Positions 35,293 through 46,404 are shown, counted from the first letter of the stretch. The stretch: 64,000 nt of DNA from Reticulitermes lucifugus (GCA_026260175.1 JAKCWW010000753.1:1-64000), one strand, 5' to 3'. Translations and numbers: made by a program. The notes: a model not told the origin generated them from the letters alone.

Positions 35293-35739
35293 TACTTTTT
35301 GTTGACTGGTTGCTTAGTGCAACTTATTCCATCTGCAGACCGCATTTTTCAGCTGCATGAAACTTTCACGTTGACCTTGCTTACGTAATTAAACTTAATG
35401 TACTGCAGACGTCGTACGAGAGGATGTTTGTAAGTGATGAATTGGAAAGGATGTGGGAGGTTGTAATGTCTTTGAAGTTACTATCCCAGAATTTCCGTGG
35501 ATCGACATGAAAATGTTGGTAAACGTGTCAACATATCCAGCCTTCGGGCAGAGAATGTAACTCAGGACCTACCGAATGCAACGCATGAGGGTTAACCTCT
35601 ACAGTGTAAACAGAAATGATTCACAGATATTATTCGGGGTGTGAATGTTGAAACAAGAGAAGTCGGCCAGGTGATCCTAAGGAAAACTAACTGCATGGAG
35701 CAGAGTCCTTAGTCCTTCGTGTGAAGCTAATAGGTCCCT

Positions 35740-36705
35740 CAGCTAGTCCAGTTGCCCGCATTTTATGGAGCCCAGAGGTTCAATATCGCATTTACAAGAT
35801 GCATGTCATGTGTTTCTATCCTGAGCCAGAGCAGTCCAGTCCATGCCCCTCCATTCCTCTTCTTGAAGATCCATTTTAATATTATTCCCCACCAAAACCC
35901 CGTATGCACCTCTCCTCTCCCCCATGTATGCTACGTGCCCGGTCCATTTAATTCTTATTGACATGAGCACACGAATACATTTTGGTGAAGAGCACAGAGT
36001 TTAAAGCTCCTCGTTATGTAGTCGTCTCCACTCCCCTGTTACCCCATCACTCATAGGCCCAAATATGTTCAGCACCCTATTGTCGAGCACCCCCAGCCTA
36101 TATTCCTCCCTCAATATGGACAGACCAAGCCTCACGTCCATACAAAACAACACCCAAAATTACAGTTCTGTATATCTTGAGCTTTATATTTTTTGATAGG
36201 AAACTGGAAGACGAAAGATTCTACATCGAATAATAGGAACCATTCTCTGACTTCAGTTTGCTCTTAATTTCTTCGTGAATGCAGCGTTGAGTTGTTAGGG
36301 CTGTTCCCAAATATTTATCCTGTTCCCCACATTCAACAGGTTTATTACCTAGCTGTATGTTGTGATATTGTCCTGCATAATGATCATAGTCGTACTTAGT
36401 TGTCTCAGCATTTATTCTAGACGAATCTTCTTACTGGCGACTATTCCGTTTTTTTCTTTATAATGTGTATGATTTCACCCACTAAACTAACATCGTCGTT
36501 GTAAACCAAAGCGTGGTTTGCCTGAACCCTCCTAGTGGCATATTCTAAAGCAAAGGTGAAAATTAATGACGATAAAGCATCTCCTTACTTCAAACCATTC
36601 TTAATAGGAAACGCGGTATACAAATGTGTGCCTACTCGGACTCTACTATAGGTTTCATTTAAACACATTTTTTTTAAACGTACTAGTTTCATGGGTTACC
36701 ACACT
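35740..36705 (-). mobile_element. LINE reverse-transcriptase remnant (largest in window)
   Basis: Minus-strand translation gives PMKLVRLKKMCLNETYSRVRVG, FPIKNGLK-GDALSSLIFTFALEYATRRVQ, LVYNDD (the catalytic YADD box with A replaced by N), and then, nearer 35.8 kb, IKWTGHVAYMGERRGAYGVLVG directly joined to NNIKMDLQEEEWRGMDWTALAQDR. The usual KPEG-RPRRRW stretch between LVG and NNIK is deleted. The 5' part (endonuclease and RT N-terminus) is absent, and several stops and shifts occur. The clade is probably RTE-like; this is recalled, not computed. Confidence 0.88.
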
Positions 36706-36828
36706 GAGTGAGACCTGAATCGTACGCCTGAAGAGAACTAATAAAGTAAGGGAAGCGTTATTATATAAAAGGGAAAGGCAAAGAACCGCCAATCACAACT
36801 CATTTTTGGCAGTTATTTGTTGTCAGAT

Positions 36829-36866
36829 TACTACAAGTTTCGGCCTTACAAAGCCATCATGGAGTA
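36829..36866 (-). ncRNA. Hammerhead ribozyme relic
   Basis: Minus strand: GAAAC box, stem II GGC/GCC, stem III ACTTGT and a three-pair stem I (TAC/GTA) are visible. The core keeps only the ATGA end of CTGATGA. Same family as 16724 and 12797, but inactive as read. Confidence 0.5.
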
Positions 36867-37349
36867 CATGTATTTATAAAAATATATGAAGCGTTGTTTG
36901 GTGTGAGATTTGACAGTGTTATGGTGTGGTTACGATAAATACTGTCGGACGTGTGTGTGGGATGTGAGGCCGTGTCGTCATCATGTCACTGTCACTAAAG
37001 TTGTCCGTTAGAACTAATGAGAGCGAGTTAAATCCATTTAATATGAACGCTTTAATATGATCCTGTTGTCACCTAAGTAACGTTTTCCGTAAAAACCACT
37101 ACGATCTTCGTGATTTTTGTGTGTGTGAATGCTGACATATGCAGGGTGTACATACTCGTATTTGACGCTGCGTAAGCTCGACGTAAACTGTGAATTACTT
37201 TAGGCTAGTTCGCCTTTTACAAGCATCTTCACAGCGTCGTTATTCGAAGGCCTGTACCTTGTAATAGGTCAAAAACGATCCCTTTGTAAGAGAGATTCAT
37301 AATTCTCCAATGCTAAGCATCCTTACTGTGGTTATATTTAGTATCGTTT

Positions 37350-37530
37350 CTTTTAGCCTTGTGTGGCGATAGAGTTCAGGCCTTGCACTCGGAGGGCGTC
37401 TTGTTCGAATCCCTGTCGTGTTAGTCTCTCCAAGCTACTGCCGCCGCCTCCCACATGTAGTCACCTCTCATGATCATCTTCTCATCTGTTGTGGCACTAT
37501 GTAACGCCATCGGTTGAAAAGAGCTTAATT
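37350..37530 (+). mobile_element. SINE-E candidate, tRNA-derived
   Basis: GTGGCGATAGAG, then GCACTCGGAGGGCGTC and the B box GTTCGAATCCC (37403-37413) give a tRNA-like head. An unfamiliar body containing CTCATCTGTTGTGGCACTAT follows. Only one copy was seen. Confidence 0.5.
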
Positions 37531-37534
37531 AGAT

Positions 37535-39160
37535 TATGTTTTTATGTAGGTTATAATAGGCATAAATTTGTTCTTAAATCGCCTTTTGTACTCCTGTTCA
37601 CATTTTGTACCCAAGGACTGTAGGATGGTATTAGCTGAAAAGTTAGTGATAATTATTTATACATGTGCTCTACCTCCTGTGTGACATGAAGTAACTGCGT
37701 TACACTGTGTTTCGTATTATTTTCACATTAAATACTGATTACTTTTGGAAATAGCATTAACCAATTTTTCGCTGTACTGAATAAGGAGTTTCTTCTCTGT
37801 GACGTCGGAATTGAAGTTTTATATGCAATTTTGAAGAAGGACATTCCTCAAGTGTGACAGTTTGTAACTGCTGTGAAAACTTCGATATCTCAGCAGCGGC
37901 TCTCTGAACGTGTGAAATGTATTCCAATCGTGCATTAAGGGCGAAGTGTGAACAGGTTTGCATACTCTGTCGGAGTGGACAGACTGGTAAGATTTTTCAA
38001 GATTGATATAGAGTTCTTACATGGACGACTTAGACATGTGTAGTGGTCGCAATGTTTGGGATAAACATGCCCCAGGCCAATTGACAGTAAAGATTATTAA
38101 AATGAGTGGAGGTTTGTTCGACCGCAATTGGTGTGTGTATTGCGGTGCTCATACAGCGGTTATGAAAAACATGGTCAGCCGTCTGGGATGTGACGCCGTG
38201 TTGTTAGCGGAGATTTATCGGCGTTTCGGAGGGACATGGTGCTTCCATATTTTACACTAAAGATGGAAACGAGCATAAATTTCAGTCAAGCTACACGCGT
38301 CATATTCCAGCTGAGTGTTCTGCAAAAAAAATTTGCAGTTCGTAAATGTTACGCCGCGAAAGAATTCTTCATCATGTTTAAAGCAGGGGTCTCAAACTGA
38401 AGTAGTGGGCGGGCTAATCGGGTGATTTTGAAAGTTACGGCAGACGGCACCTTATTTTAAACAATAAAGAATGTGTTTTCATTAAGGTTAAAAGACACTG
38501 TTAAGAACAGTTCATAGTTTTAATAACAGTCAGGTATGTTATAATCATTGAATTTAAAACTTCAGCATTGCTATATCTGTCTGCGGACGTATGTTGTCAG
38601 TCTCCATCCGTGATGAAAAGCATTTTTGATTTAAAAAATAAATTCTTTGGCACTGAGCCAGGCCACGTAGAGTTACTGGAATACGAGTAAGATCAGTGAG
38701 AGGAGTGTATAAAATGAACCGGCGAGCCGCGTGTTTTGAGATCGGTTGAAAAGAAATCACAAAGTTTGTTGTTGAGAAGATTCTCCTTGTCATTGCGCCA
38801 TACTTGATGCAAACAGTTGTCTCTCCAGAAAGCTGAGTTGCGACAGTAATCAGTAGCCTACAGTGACTCCGTAGTGCTGCACTTGCATTGTAGGTCTCTT
38901 AGCGTCAGGACAGGAATTTTTCCCTTCGACACCCCAACCAGACTAAGCATCCAGGCCATTCGATCCATAATGCAAGGGGCCCTTTTCGATAGTACAGCAG
39001 CCGAAGCGTGAAGCTGATCACGTCTGTCACGTAAAGGGTTTAAAATTGCGTTGAGTTGTATCTCAGCTTGTGTGCGTGTCCAAAATATTGTACATTGCGT
39101 AGCCACGGAAGGAAATTTACGTTTACGTCGGACATAAAACACCCAACCAACCAATACACT
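37535..39160. other. Mostly unrecognised, with a hAT end and a repeat fragment
   Basis: CTGGGATGTGACGCCGTGTTG and ATCGGCGTTTCGG at 38187-38230 belong to the second Penelope-type variant. CAGGGGTCTCAAACTG at 38384-38399 is a typical hAT left end with no matching right end found. TGCAGTTCGTAAATGTTAC at 38333-38351 resembles 59251-59270. Confidence 0.45.
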
Positions 39161-39162
39161 TA

Positions 39163-39163
39163 C

Positions 39164-39203
<40 letters not shown>

Positions 39204-39204
39204 T
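39163..39204. repeat. ATT microsatellite
   Basis: About fourteen ATT units end 30 bp before the hammerhead at 39234, a likely landing site or tail of that element. Confidence 0.9.
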
Positions 39205-39233
39205 TAGATATATATTGTAACCCCTGTAAAGCA

Positions 39234-39273
39234 GTCCAACATGTTTAGATCCCTTCTTGGGATCATCAGGGAC
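39234..39273 (-). ncRNA. Hammerhead ribozyme, one core base changed
   Basis: Minus strand: stem I GTCC, core CTGATGA, U, stem II CCC/GGG around AAGAA with an ATC extension, then TAAA in place of GAAA, palindromic ACATGT, cleavage base U, and GGAC. GTCC/GGAC is a perfect four-pair stem I. The G-to-T change in the GAAA box should abolish cleavage. Confidence 0.7.
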
Positions 39274-39279
39274 ACTTGT

Positions 39280-40680
39280 GAGAGTATAAATTACATAAAC
39301 TAAGACCAACAATCGAAGTACATGTTAAAACTACAAAATGTATAAAAGATTGATAAAATTGTAGGCGATCACTTCGGAGTGGATCCCTGGTTTACTGCAA
39401 ATTAATGTTAAAACATTAAGTAAATTAAATGTAACCATATATAATCATTTTAGTTACATGAATGCATGATGTATATTTAAAACTTTTTTTTTATCGTAGA
39501 ACGATAGTTGCAATAACGGTATGGTACATATCTGTGTAAAGAGAGTTGGTTGTTTATATGCGGATGGATAGGACAGTACTTGACGGTAGTTAATAGTAAT
39601 AAGAGTGCATTTGTTGGTTGAGTGTTTCATGTTTGATCCCTGTTAAATCTTAAAGTCTTGTTTTCCGTGTGACGTTTCATTTAGGTAATATAGACTTCCA
39701 CAGTTCTTCAGAAACATAACCGTACAGATAAATCATCTCTCATTTTTACCTTGAGAAATTTAAATTGTAGGTTTCTAAGTTTTGGGGTGTGTTTGTTCAG
39801 ATATGCAGGTACATTTCTTGGGACTAGGGGTGAAAAAAATGCAGCCCTTGAATTTTTAATGACTTATTGACGAATTTCAGACTGTGTTAATTAAAAACGT
39901 TCCTCTTCCGCAGTTGTACCTTTCCATATTCAGTGTAGAGAACTTATTGTAACTGGAAGAAAGAAAGGTCCACACTTTGACGGAACTGAAGTGTGGGTTT
40001 TCTACTACCTATACGAGTACATTATGCCTGCGACTGGATTTAAGAAAGTTGGTGTTCTTTTGAGAAGTGTTTATACAGTTTTTCTAGCAGTGTGCGTGAT
40101 GCTTTGAATTCCATTGCATTTTCGCTCTTCTGCGCTAGTAGTTGACATGTTCAGCCCTGTTTTGTCCTGTAATCAGAATTTTGCTGCTGATTGTGTCCTG
40201 ATTTGTTGCTGTCACGATATGGAAGCTTCCGTTCATAAATATCTGTAATTTTCTCTTTTTAATGACGCATTTTGAACGCATACAGTAGCATTGTTCTCAC
40301 ATGCTTTGTATGCGTTATTTGTTCCGAAAGTGATCATTTTAATCTTATTAGTTTGCCCTTTACTTCTATAAATTTATTTGCTTTTTCCTAAAATGGCTTC
40401 AGAGCGTAAAATGTGTATGTGAAGCTTGTGCATGTTAACAGAGGAAGTGCTGTATGTTAATTGAAAGTCACACAGTATGAAGTGTATTCATACATGGGTA
40501 CATACACAAACTTGTGACTAATTGTACTGTCCATTCCCTCCACTGCACTGACGCCTGTCAAGTTGTTTGTTTTAAACCGTCTAACCAATTTTATGAGCCA
40601 TGAACAATTTTGTTCCTGAATAGAATATTGAAAGTTATTGAAACATTTATTTTATTTGAAATTTAATCTGACTAACCCGA
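39280..40680. other. AT-rich non-coding stretch
   Basis: There is no open frame of note and no recognised repeat. The first part may be the body of the element carrying the hammerhead at 39234. Confidence 0.4.
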
Positions 40681-40684
40681 TATG

Positions 40685-41190
40685 TTTCGATCACTCAATT
40701 TCAAGTCGTCCACCTTTTAGCTTGAACGTAGGCGTAGGAATACACTGACGGAAGGCATTACCCAGGGGCACGCTATGTACAGGCACAGACATCTTCAAAA
40801 GCAAAAAGCAGGGAAGATTGCATCAGCAATGTAGGGAACATCGTAATATTAAAATTGTGAATGAAAAAATTAATTTTGAAATAGGTAAACAATAAAGGAT
40901 TTATTAGTTTATGAGGTACGTTACATATCAGTAACAATAGAAATTAAGTAACGTTAGGAACTAAAGAACAGTTTATTGTATCGAATCTATAGTTAACTTT
41001 CCAACCAAAAAACGTAATACGTTTTGATATTTTACTTGCGTTGAAAATATTTTTATAGCTTTGTTATAACTATCTGTTACACAAGAGAGTAGGTGAAACA
41101 TTTATGTAACAATCAAAATGTGTTCAGTAGTTGTTCGCAAAAATTTTAACGCTTGATAATGATTTCATGGAAGGTCGAAACATCTGAGGT
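40685..41190. mobile_element. Two inverted hammerhead-like half-motifs flanking 450 bp
   Basis: GAAACATAT with a TTGAAATTGAG core-like box on the minus strand (40687-40716) and GAAACATC with TTGATAATGA on the plus strand (41150-41186) face away from each other. The DNA between is AT-rich. Both motifs are degenerate. Confidence 0.3.
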
Positions 41191-41538
41191 TTTAAAGCTG
41201 AATATTAAACCGTTAATACTATGCACATTGAGACTAGACAGATTAGAAACGATGTAAATTTATTGTGATAGTAAATTTTTTATGTGCCTGCAGATGCACT
41301 ATTACTAAAAGTCCCTTTGTGCAGAGAATAATAAGAACACTTGTCACCGTGGGGGATGTCGTGTCCTACGTACTTATTATTGGTATAATTGTTATGCAAT
41401 GTGTCTTTGAAGTATATTTAGTCAGTGCAAGTAGCTGATAACTGTTTTTGAGTTTTGAGTAAAGATTTTTTATCGTACATTTTGTACCGTGGCCATGTGG
41501 AAACTGCAGGATTCGTTTTCCGAGTAAAAATTAATTTT

Positions 41539-41562
41539 CACACCTCTAGCCTAAGAGGTGTG
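41539..41562. other. Perfect 9-bp hairpin
   Basis: CACACCTCT and AGAGGTGTG are separated by a 6-nt loop. A T-run precedes the hairpin, but no gene context supports a terminator role. Confidence 0.6.
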
Positions 41563-41694
41563 GCTGGTCGAAATGAAGAGGGAAATAAATTATTTCAACC
41601 ACAGTAACAAGAGTCTGTTTCAACTGCTATCCGTCGACCTAGACCATGACGTCAGAGCAAAGTAAATACAGATCCGCCATCTCAGTTTCCGGTG

Positions 41695-41822
41695 GGGACA
41701 GAACACTTCTTCTGCCTAGCCGGGAATAAAGAAGCCGTGGCTCTATACCTCTAGCACCATACGCCTTTATGGTGTGGTTCCGTTGAGCACAGCGTTGGAT
41801 TTGCCTTTACCTTATTGATTGG
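41695..41822 (+). mobile_element. SINE-B 3' fragment with TTTACC tail
   Basis: GTGGCTCTATACCTCTAG, ATACGCCTTTATGGTGTGG and the end GGATTTGCCTTTACC mark the 3' half of SINE-B. Confidence 0.65.
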
Positions 41823-41829
41823 ACACTTC

Positions 41830-43640
41830 TGATTGTAATATTTGTAACATGTAACTGTGACATTACTTGAAGATGGTCTCACCACCACATCGTGCAAGCC
41901 TCAGGTGTGTTTGCAACACCTGTAGGCAGTTCTGACGATCATGCACAACTTCCAGCCGGGACACAGTAGCGTGCTTTGGCATTCAGTTAAATTTAGCCTT
42001 TAAACAGAACTCGTGAAGTTGTTGGTTGTGTGACTGAGTAGTCCGTACCTCCTTGAAAACTTGGAGGTGGGGCTGCACTAGACAGTTTGCGGTCAGGTGT
42101 ATATACCAGCCACTGTATACTGCTCCTCATTGAATAGGAGGCTGGTCAGGTGTCCCCGCCAGGAATCGAATTAAGCTGGCCTTGCTGATTGCGATAGCGT
42201 ACGTTACTCGTAGTTGCGATTGTTCAGATCCTGTTTGCTGAAGCAATTCAGATCTTGCTGGGTGGCAAAGAGAATAGTTATACAGTATATGGCAGCGGTC
42301 AGCAGGGACCAGCCCACTTACCAGAACTGCCCTCATCACTCTGGCTTTCGTAGAACTATAAACCGCAATAACAAAACAAAACCTCCCATTTCCTTCTTGT
42401 CTTCTTGTTTAGAAATGAGCCGCTCCTAAAAGTTAACTTTTCATTTTTTGTTTGTCGGTCAATAAATATGCCCTCTTGTTTTAAAGTTGTTCACTATAAT
42501 TAACTGAGTCAGTTTACCTGTCAAAAGAAATATCCAGCAACTACTTATTACTCTAATTCCCAACGTTTGGTCTTGAACATGGTTCCTCTGTTTACATTAC
42601 CCTGTAGCAGTTGCAAGTGCGTGACGAGTCTTTCTTTTTCTCCTAAATTAAGATGTTGCCTGTGTTTTTGTTGTCGTTACGTCTGTTTAGCGCAATGAAG
42701 TGAACTTGGGCAGTCCTCTGCATCTAAGCACGGTGACGTGGAGTTTTGTGTAGTAGGGTTAAATATCAACGATTCTTCGTGGCGTTCTTTATCTCTGTTA
42801 AAAGTAGATGAGTAGTCGGCTTCAAGCTCCGACTATTTTACTCGCAGGGATATATCTGTCGGTCTGCCTATATGGTGTATCGGAATGTGACACCGTGTAG
42901 TTCGGCATATAGGCATTAGACTATACTGCATCAAACCACAGCAGAACTTAATATTGGTAGGTGGCGTGAACCTCAGATCTAATTCACAGGTGTAATTGAT
43001 CTCAGAGGCAGTCTCGACGTCATGGCAATCCAAAACGTCCTTGCTTCTACATGGAATCGAACCGTAACCTGTAGCCACAACTGAGAACTGTAGAACCAGC
43101 CTTTGAATGTATTACATTGCATTGGTGAAAGTATGTAATTATATCGTGATACAGCCATATTATTTAATTAATATGATAAGCCCTCGAATTTGTTAACATT
43201 CTACGGTAACAATTTTGTGGTCCTTCGTCCAGTTGTTTTCGAAACACTCGTCACCTGAGCTAGTCGCTTAAGGGATTTTCTTGGTCAGGTTTCAAGTCTA
43301 GCACGAATAGCGTCCAATTTCTCTACTGTCAGCACAGTTCGTTTCCTGTCCGGCCTTTTGTCTAGCAGCGCTTCTGTTGTTTTTAGCTTATTGACCAAGT
43401 TTGTTTACGTAGAAGTGGTTGTCCTGGAAAATGGCTCGGAAAATTTCCGTGACATTTCCAGTGGACTCATGTTTGAAATACAGCAACACTAAAAACAGAC
43501 GCTGTTCAACACTGTACTTGAGTCGATGCATGTTGTTACCTCACTGCATGACTGAGAAATGCATTTACCAGCAACAAACCCGGTGATGTATAGCGCAAGT
43601 CTGTTATCGCTGACAGCTGAAGTTATACTCCAGTTTGAAA
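41830..43640. other. Mostly unrecognised stretch
   Basis: GGAATGTGACACCGTGTAG near 42883 belongs to the second Penelope-type variant. Minus-strand GGTTCGATTCC near 43052-43062 is a B-box-like word without a clear SINE body. Confidence 0.4.
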
Positions 43641-43644
43641 ACAG

Positions 43645-43914
43645 TGTGAAGGAGTTTACATTGCCGCGTATAAGGGCCGTCTTTGGCCCCTACATTCCCA
43701 TGATTTAACACCTTGTGATTTTAATTTGTGGGAATTTTAAAAGGTAAAAGTTTGTAAAACAAATCCGCACACTCTGGAAGAACAACGAAACAACATTCGC
43801 AGCGACATTTGAACAATTCCCGGAGAAGAACTGCAGAGAGTAAACAACAACGCCTTCCGCAGTTGTACTGACTGCATTCGGTCAGGAGGAAAACATTTTC
43901 AGCATCTGCTGTAG
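43645..43914 (+). pseudogene. Tc1/mariner-superfamily transposase C-terminus
   Basis: The reading frame from 43684 gives WPLHSHDLTPCDFNLWEF, stop, KVKVCKTNPHTLEEQRNNIRSDI, stop, TIPGEELQRVNNNAFRSC, then CTDCIRSGGKHFQHLL and the natural stop TAG (43912-43914). SPDLTPCDFFLW, here SHDLTPCDFNLW, holds the last catalytic aspartate of this superfamily. Two in-frame stops (43738, 43810) and the missing N-terminal half show that it is dead. It differs from the mariner at 34738. Terminal repeats were not found. Confidence 0.82.
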
Positions 43915-43919
43915 CACTG

Positions 43920-44465
43920 CTGTTTTTTTTTAGACTTTCTAAAGGTTGTTTTCATAGCGAATCTTTTTCTCGCTTTCTTCACAGACTGTTACGCCTCCCG
44001 AGACTCGGCGTATGACGTAACACTAGCGGAGCGTCGGGCGGGCACTTATCGGTCAAGGGGAAAACAACACCATGTATTTAAAATTGTCGTACACGAATTC
44101 CAATGGCAGTGTGAATTTTTGCTGCTTTAAGATCTTGTTCCTTCGCTGAGCACAGAAACAGTACGAATTGCTGTAAACTTCAGTCTAAATTTTTTCTTTG
44201 TAAGGAGTAAAACGTAATATGACATTAAGAAAGGCAGGCAGTGAACGTATAACGTAACATTGAGGTGCGATCGCGTAACCATTGTTGCCGTGGAAAAGCG
44301 AGCAGTAAATATTAAATTTGTCTGTGTGTCTATTCTTGCATTTTTTTTGTGCGCCGCTTTGTATTGTTATCTGTGGCCTGTCTGGCTGTACCGTATTCTT
44401 CTACATTATCTCATAAACGACACGACTTTCGGGAAAGAAGTTTTTGAAAATGAAATGTGTGTTTG
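43920..44465. other. Non-coding stretch, nothing recognised
   Basis: There is a T-run after the transposase stop and a 68-codon plus frame (44260-44466) with a hydrophobic middle, but no supporting context. Confidence 0.4.
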
Positions 44466-44469
44466 ATTT

Positions 44470-44720
44470 TCTCTACAAATTTTGTCTGAAGAACTTCTTA
44501 TTCTAAGAATTCAGTCAGATGTTATGAATTTTCGTAGGTCTCCATGTAAAGTCCCTGTTATTCTTGTCAGACCTTAATGAAACTTGAATTTTCTCAACAG
44601 ATTTTCGAAAAATCTTCAAATATAAAAGTTTGTGAAAATCCGTCTAGTGGGAGCCGAGTTGTTCCACGCGGACGGACGGACAGACATGACGAAGCTAATA
44701 GTTGCTCTTCGCAATTTCGT
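44470..44720 (-). repeat. Dispersed repeat family G, copy 3
   Basis: Read on the minus strand it matches 15.15-15.42 kb: TTAGCTTCGTCATGTCTGTC, the GGAACAACTCGG area, ACTAGACGGATTTTCACAAA, TTTTCGAAAATCTGTTGAG, and the distal AGACAAAATTTGTAGAGAAA (15.39 kb: AGACAAAAGTTGTAGAGAAA). Confidence 0.68.
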
Positions 44721-45006
44721 GAACTCTCCAAAAAACTAAGCCATATATCGTTACGCGAAATGAATCTACGTATCGAATTTTCGAGACTAAGTTACTTGTA
44801 CATTCGTAATTACACACAACACACAAACGAAGGCTGGCTGTAAGTGCGGCTGAAGACGTCGTTGGAATGAATTAGAAAAATGTATTTCACGGTGACGTGA
44901 CGCGCTAGATATAAATGATAATCAGTCCACGTTACGAGACACATCGGTACTCAGCAGACGGTTGCTTTACTCCAGAAGTGATTTATGTGGTCTACGTACG
45001 TATTAC

Positions 45007-45264
45007 TCACTGGAATTTTTCATTGACATAATCGTTTCGGTCGCACTATGGCCCTGCGGTCGACTCAGCNNNNNNNNNNNNNNNNNNNNNNNNNNNNNNN
45101 NNNNNNNNNNNNNNNNNNNNNNNNNNNNNNNNNNNNNNNNNNNNNNTAGGGCTGACAACCTTACCACCTTCATGTGCCGATTGTCTAAAAACCTGGGAGA
45201 CTCGACCTCTTGGAACCCTAAGGGTCTGTCAAGGCCTGTAATGGGATTGCTTTACCTTTACCTT
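45007..45264 (+). mobile_element. SINE-A copy 3, 5'-truncated, with 14-bp target duplication
   Basis: It begins TCACTGGAATTTTTCATTG, aligning with the SINE-A body, and continues TATGGCCCTGCGGTCGACTC. After an assembly gap it runs GGCTGACAACCTTACC, CATGTGCCGATTGTC, and ends GGGATTGCTTTACCTTTACC. TACGTACGTATTAC (44993-45006) and TACGTACGTACTAC (45265-45278) flank it, 13 of 14 identical. Confidence 0.93.
45070..45146. other. Assembly gap of 77 N inside SINE-A
   Basis: The sequences on both sides are consecutive parts of the SINE-A body. In copies 1 and 2 about 60 bp separate the same two points, so the gap is small and probably contains only SINE sequence. The 119-codon frame across it is meaningless. 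Confidence 0.9.
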
Positions 45265-45284
45265 TACGTACGTACTACATTTGT

Positions 45285-45855
45285 CTGCACCACATCTTCA
45301 TATTATCAGGTCACTAATTAAAACGTGTAACTGAATTGCTGGGATAAAAGCAAATAATTCAATAAATAGCAATTCTGAACATTTCTGCTGTATTATATGT
45401 CTTTTTCTCTTCACAGTATTTTTACGTGGTGATTTAACCTCGCCCGTGAATTTGTATGCACGCTGTTTAGTCCCAGTCTGCAGGTATGCCAATGTACAGC
45501 GTGTTTCATTGTGTCTAACCTTCATAGGTGATCATTCTCCTTCACCACAGGTTTATCCCCTACATATTCAAAATACGTAGGAACATTTCCGGTTTTATTT
45601 ATTCAAGATTGAAGTTCCATAATGTTGAAACTCAGGATTTCCATCCACGTTATACACACCCAACTACCAGCCACTCTTCTACATGGAATGACACATGCTT
45701 CCGCTGTGCATATGAGAGTACTTGTAATCTCGGAACTGCTGCTTTTTTCCACTATACCAGTATTACATTATGTCATACGGCCCAAGGATATGGCTGTGAG
45801 GCGGGGTGCAAGAATTCAGTTTCTTGATTTACTGGGCGATTGCAGGCTACGTTTA
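45285..45855. other. Non-coding stretch, nothing recognised
   Basis: Overlapping frames of 75-99 codons have no recognisable domain. The end of this stretch may contain more of the following LINE. Confidence 0.4.
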
Positions 45856-45857
45856 AA

Positions 45858-46300
45858 ATATAAACGATAATTTTGCCTGCTGTTTTGTATGGGTGTGAAA
45901 CTTCGTCTCTCTTATTGGGGCATGAGCATAGACTGTGTTCGAGGACAGAATGCTGAGGAGAAAATTTGGAACCAAGATTGGGGAAGTGACAGGAGGCTGG
46001 AGAAAAGTGTGTAGTGTCGAGCTTCATGTCAGCTAATATTCGCCACAATTAAAGAACAATGAAATGGGTTGCTCATATGGCATGCATTGCAGAGAGATGC
46101 ATACGGTATTCTGGTGTGAAACCCTGAGGGACTTAGGCCACCCGTGAGACCTAGTTGGGAGACTGATATTGGAATTAATGTTTAAGTAGTAGGTGGACGG
46201 GTGTGGTCTGGAGTAATCTGGCTCACAAAATGAGTTAGTGGTGGTTTTTTTATTACGATGGTGAATCTTCGGGTTCGTTTAAATGCGGAGACATTTTTTT
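45858..46300 (+). mobile_element. LINE ORF2 C-terminal remnant
   Basis: Translation in shifting frames gives LPAVLYGCETSSLLLGHEHRL, NIRHN, RTMKWVAHMACIAERCIRY and MVNLRVRLNAETFFLTS. In order these are the family's YGCETW, SPNIVRVIKSRRMRWAGHVARMGE and VMNLRVPQNAGNFLTS segments. There are many frameshifts and stops. Same lineage as 35740-36705 but opposite strand, and it includes the part up to the natural C-terminus. Confidence 0.82.
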
Positions 46301-46404
46301 TAACAAGCTGAGGAATTGTTCGCTTCTCGAGCACTCTGCTGCATGCAGTTCGTTTACTGGTTGGCTGCGCAGAGATATTTCTCTTCACGTCCAGATCTGT
46401 CCTC

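Noticed and set aside
38384-38480. Complete hAT element starting CAGGGGTCTCAAACTG
   Set aside because: No matching right end or target duplication was found, so only the end is mentioned within the block entry.
44962-45321. 119-codon frame across the assembly gap
   Set aside because: It runs through 77 N and consists of SINE-A and flanking DNA.
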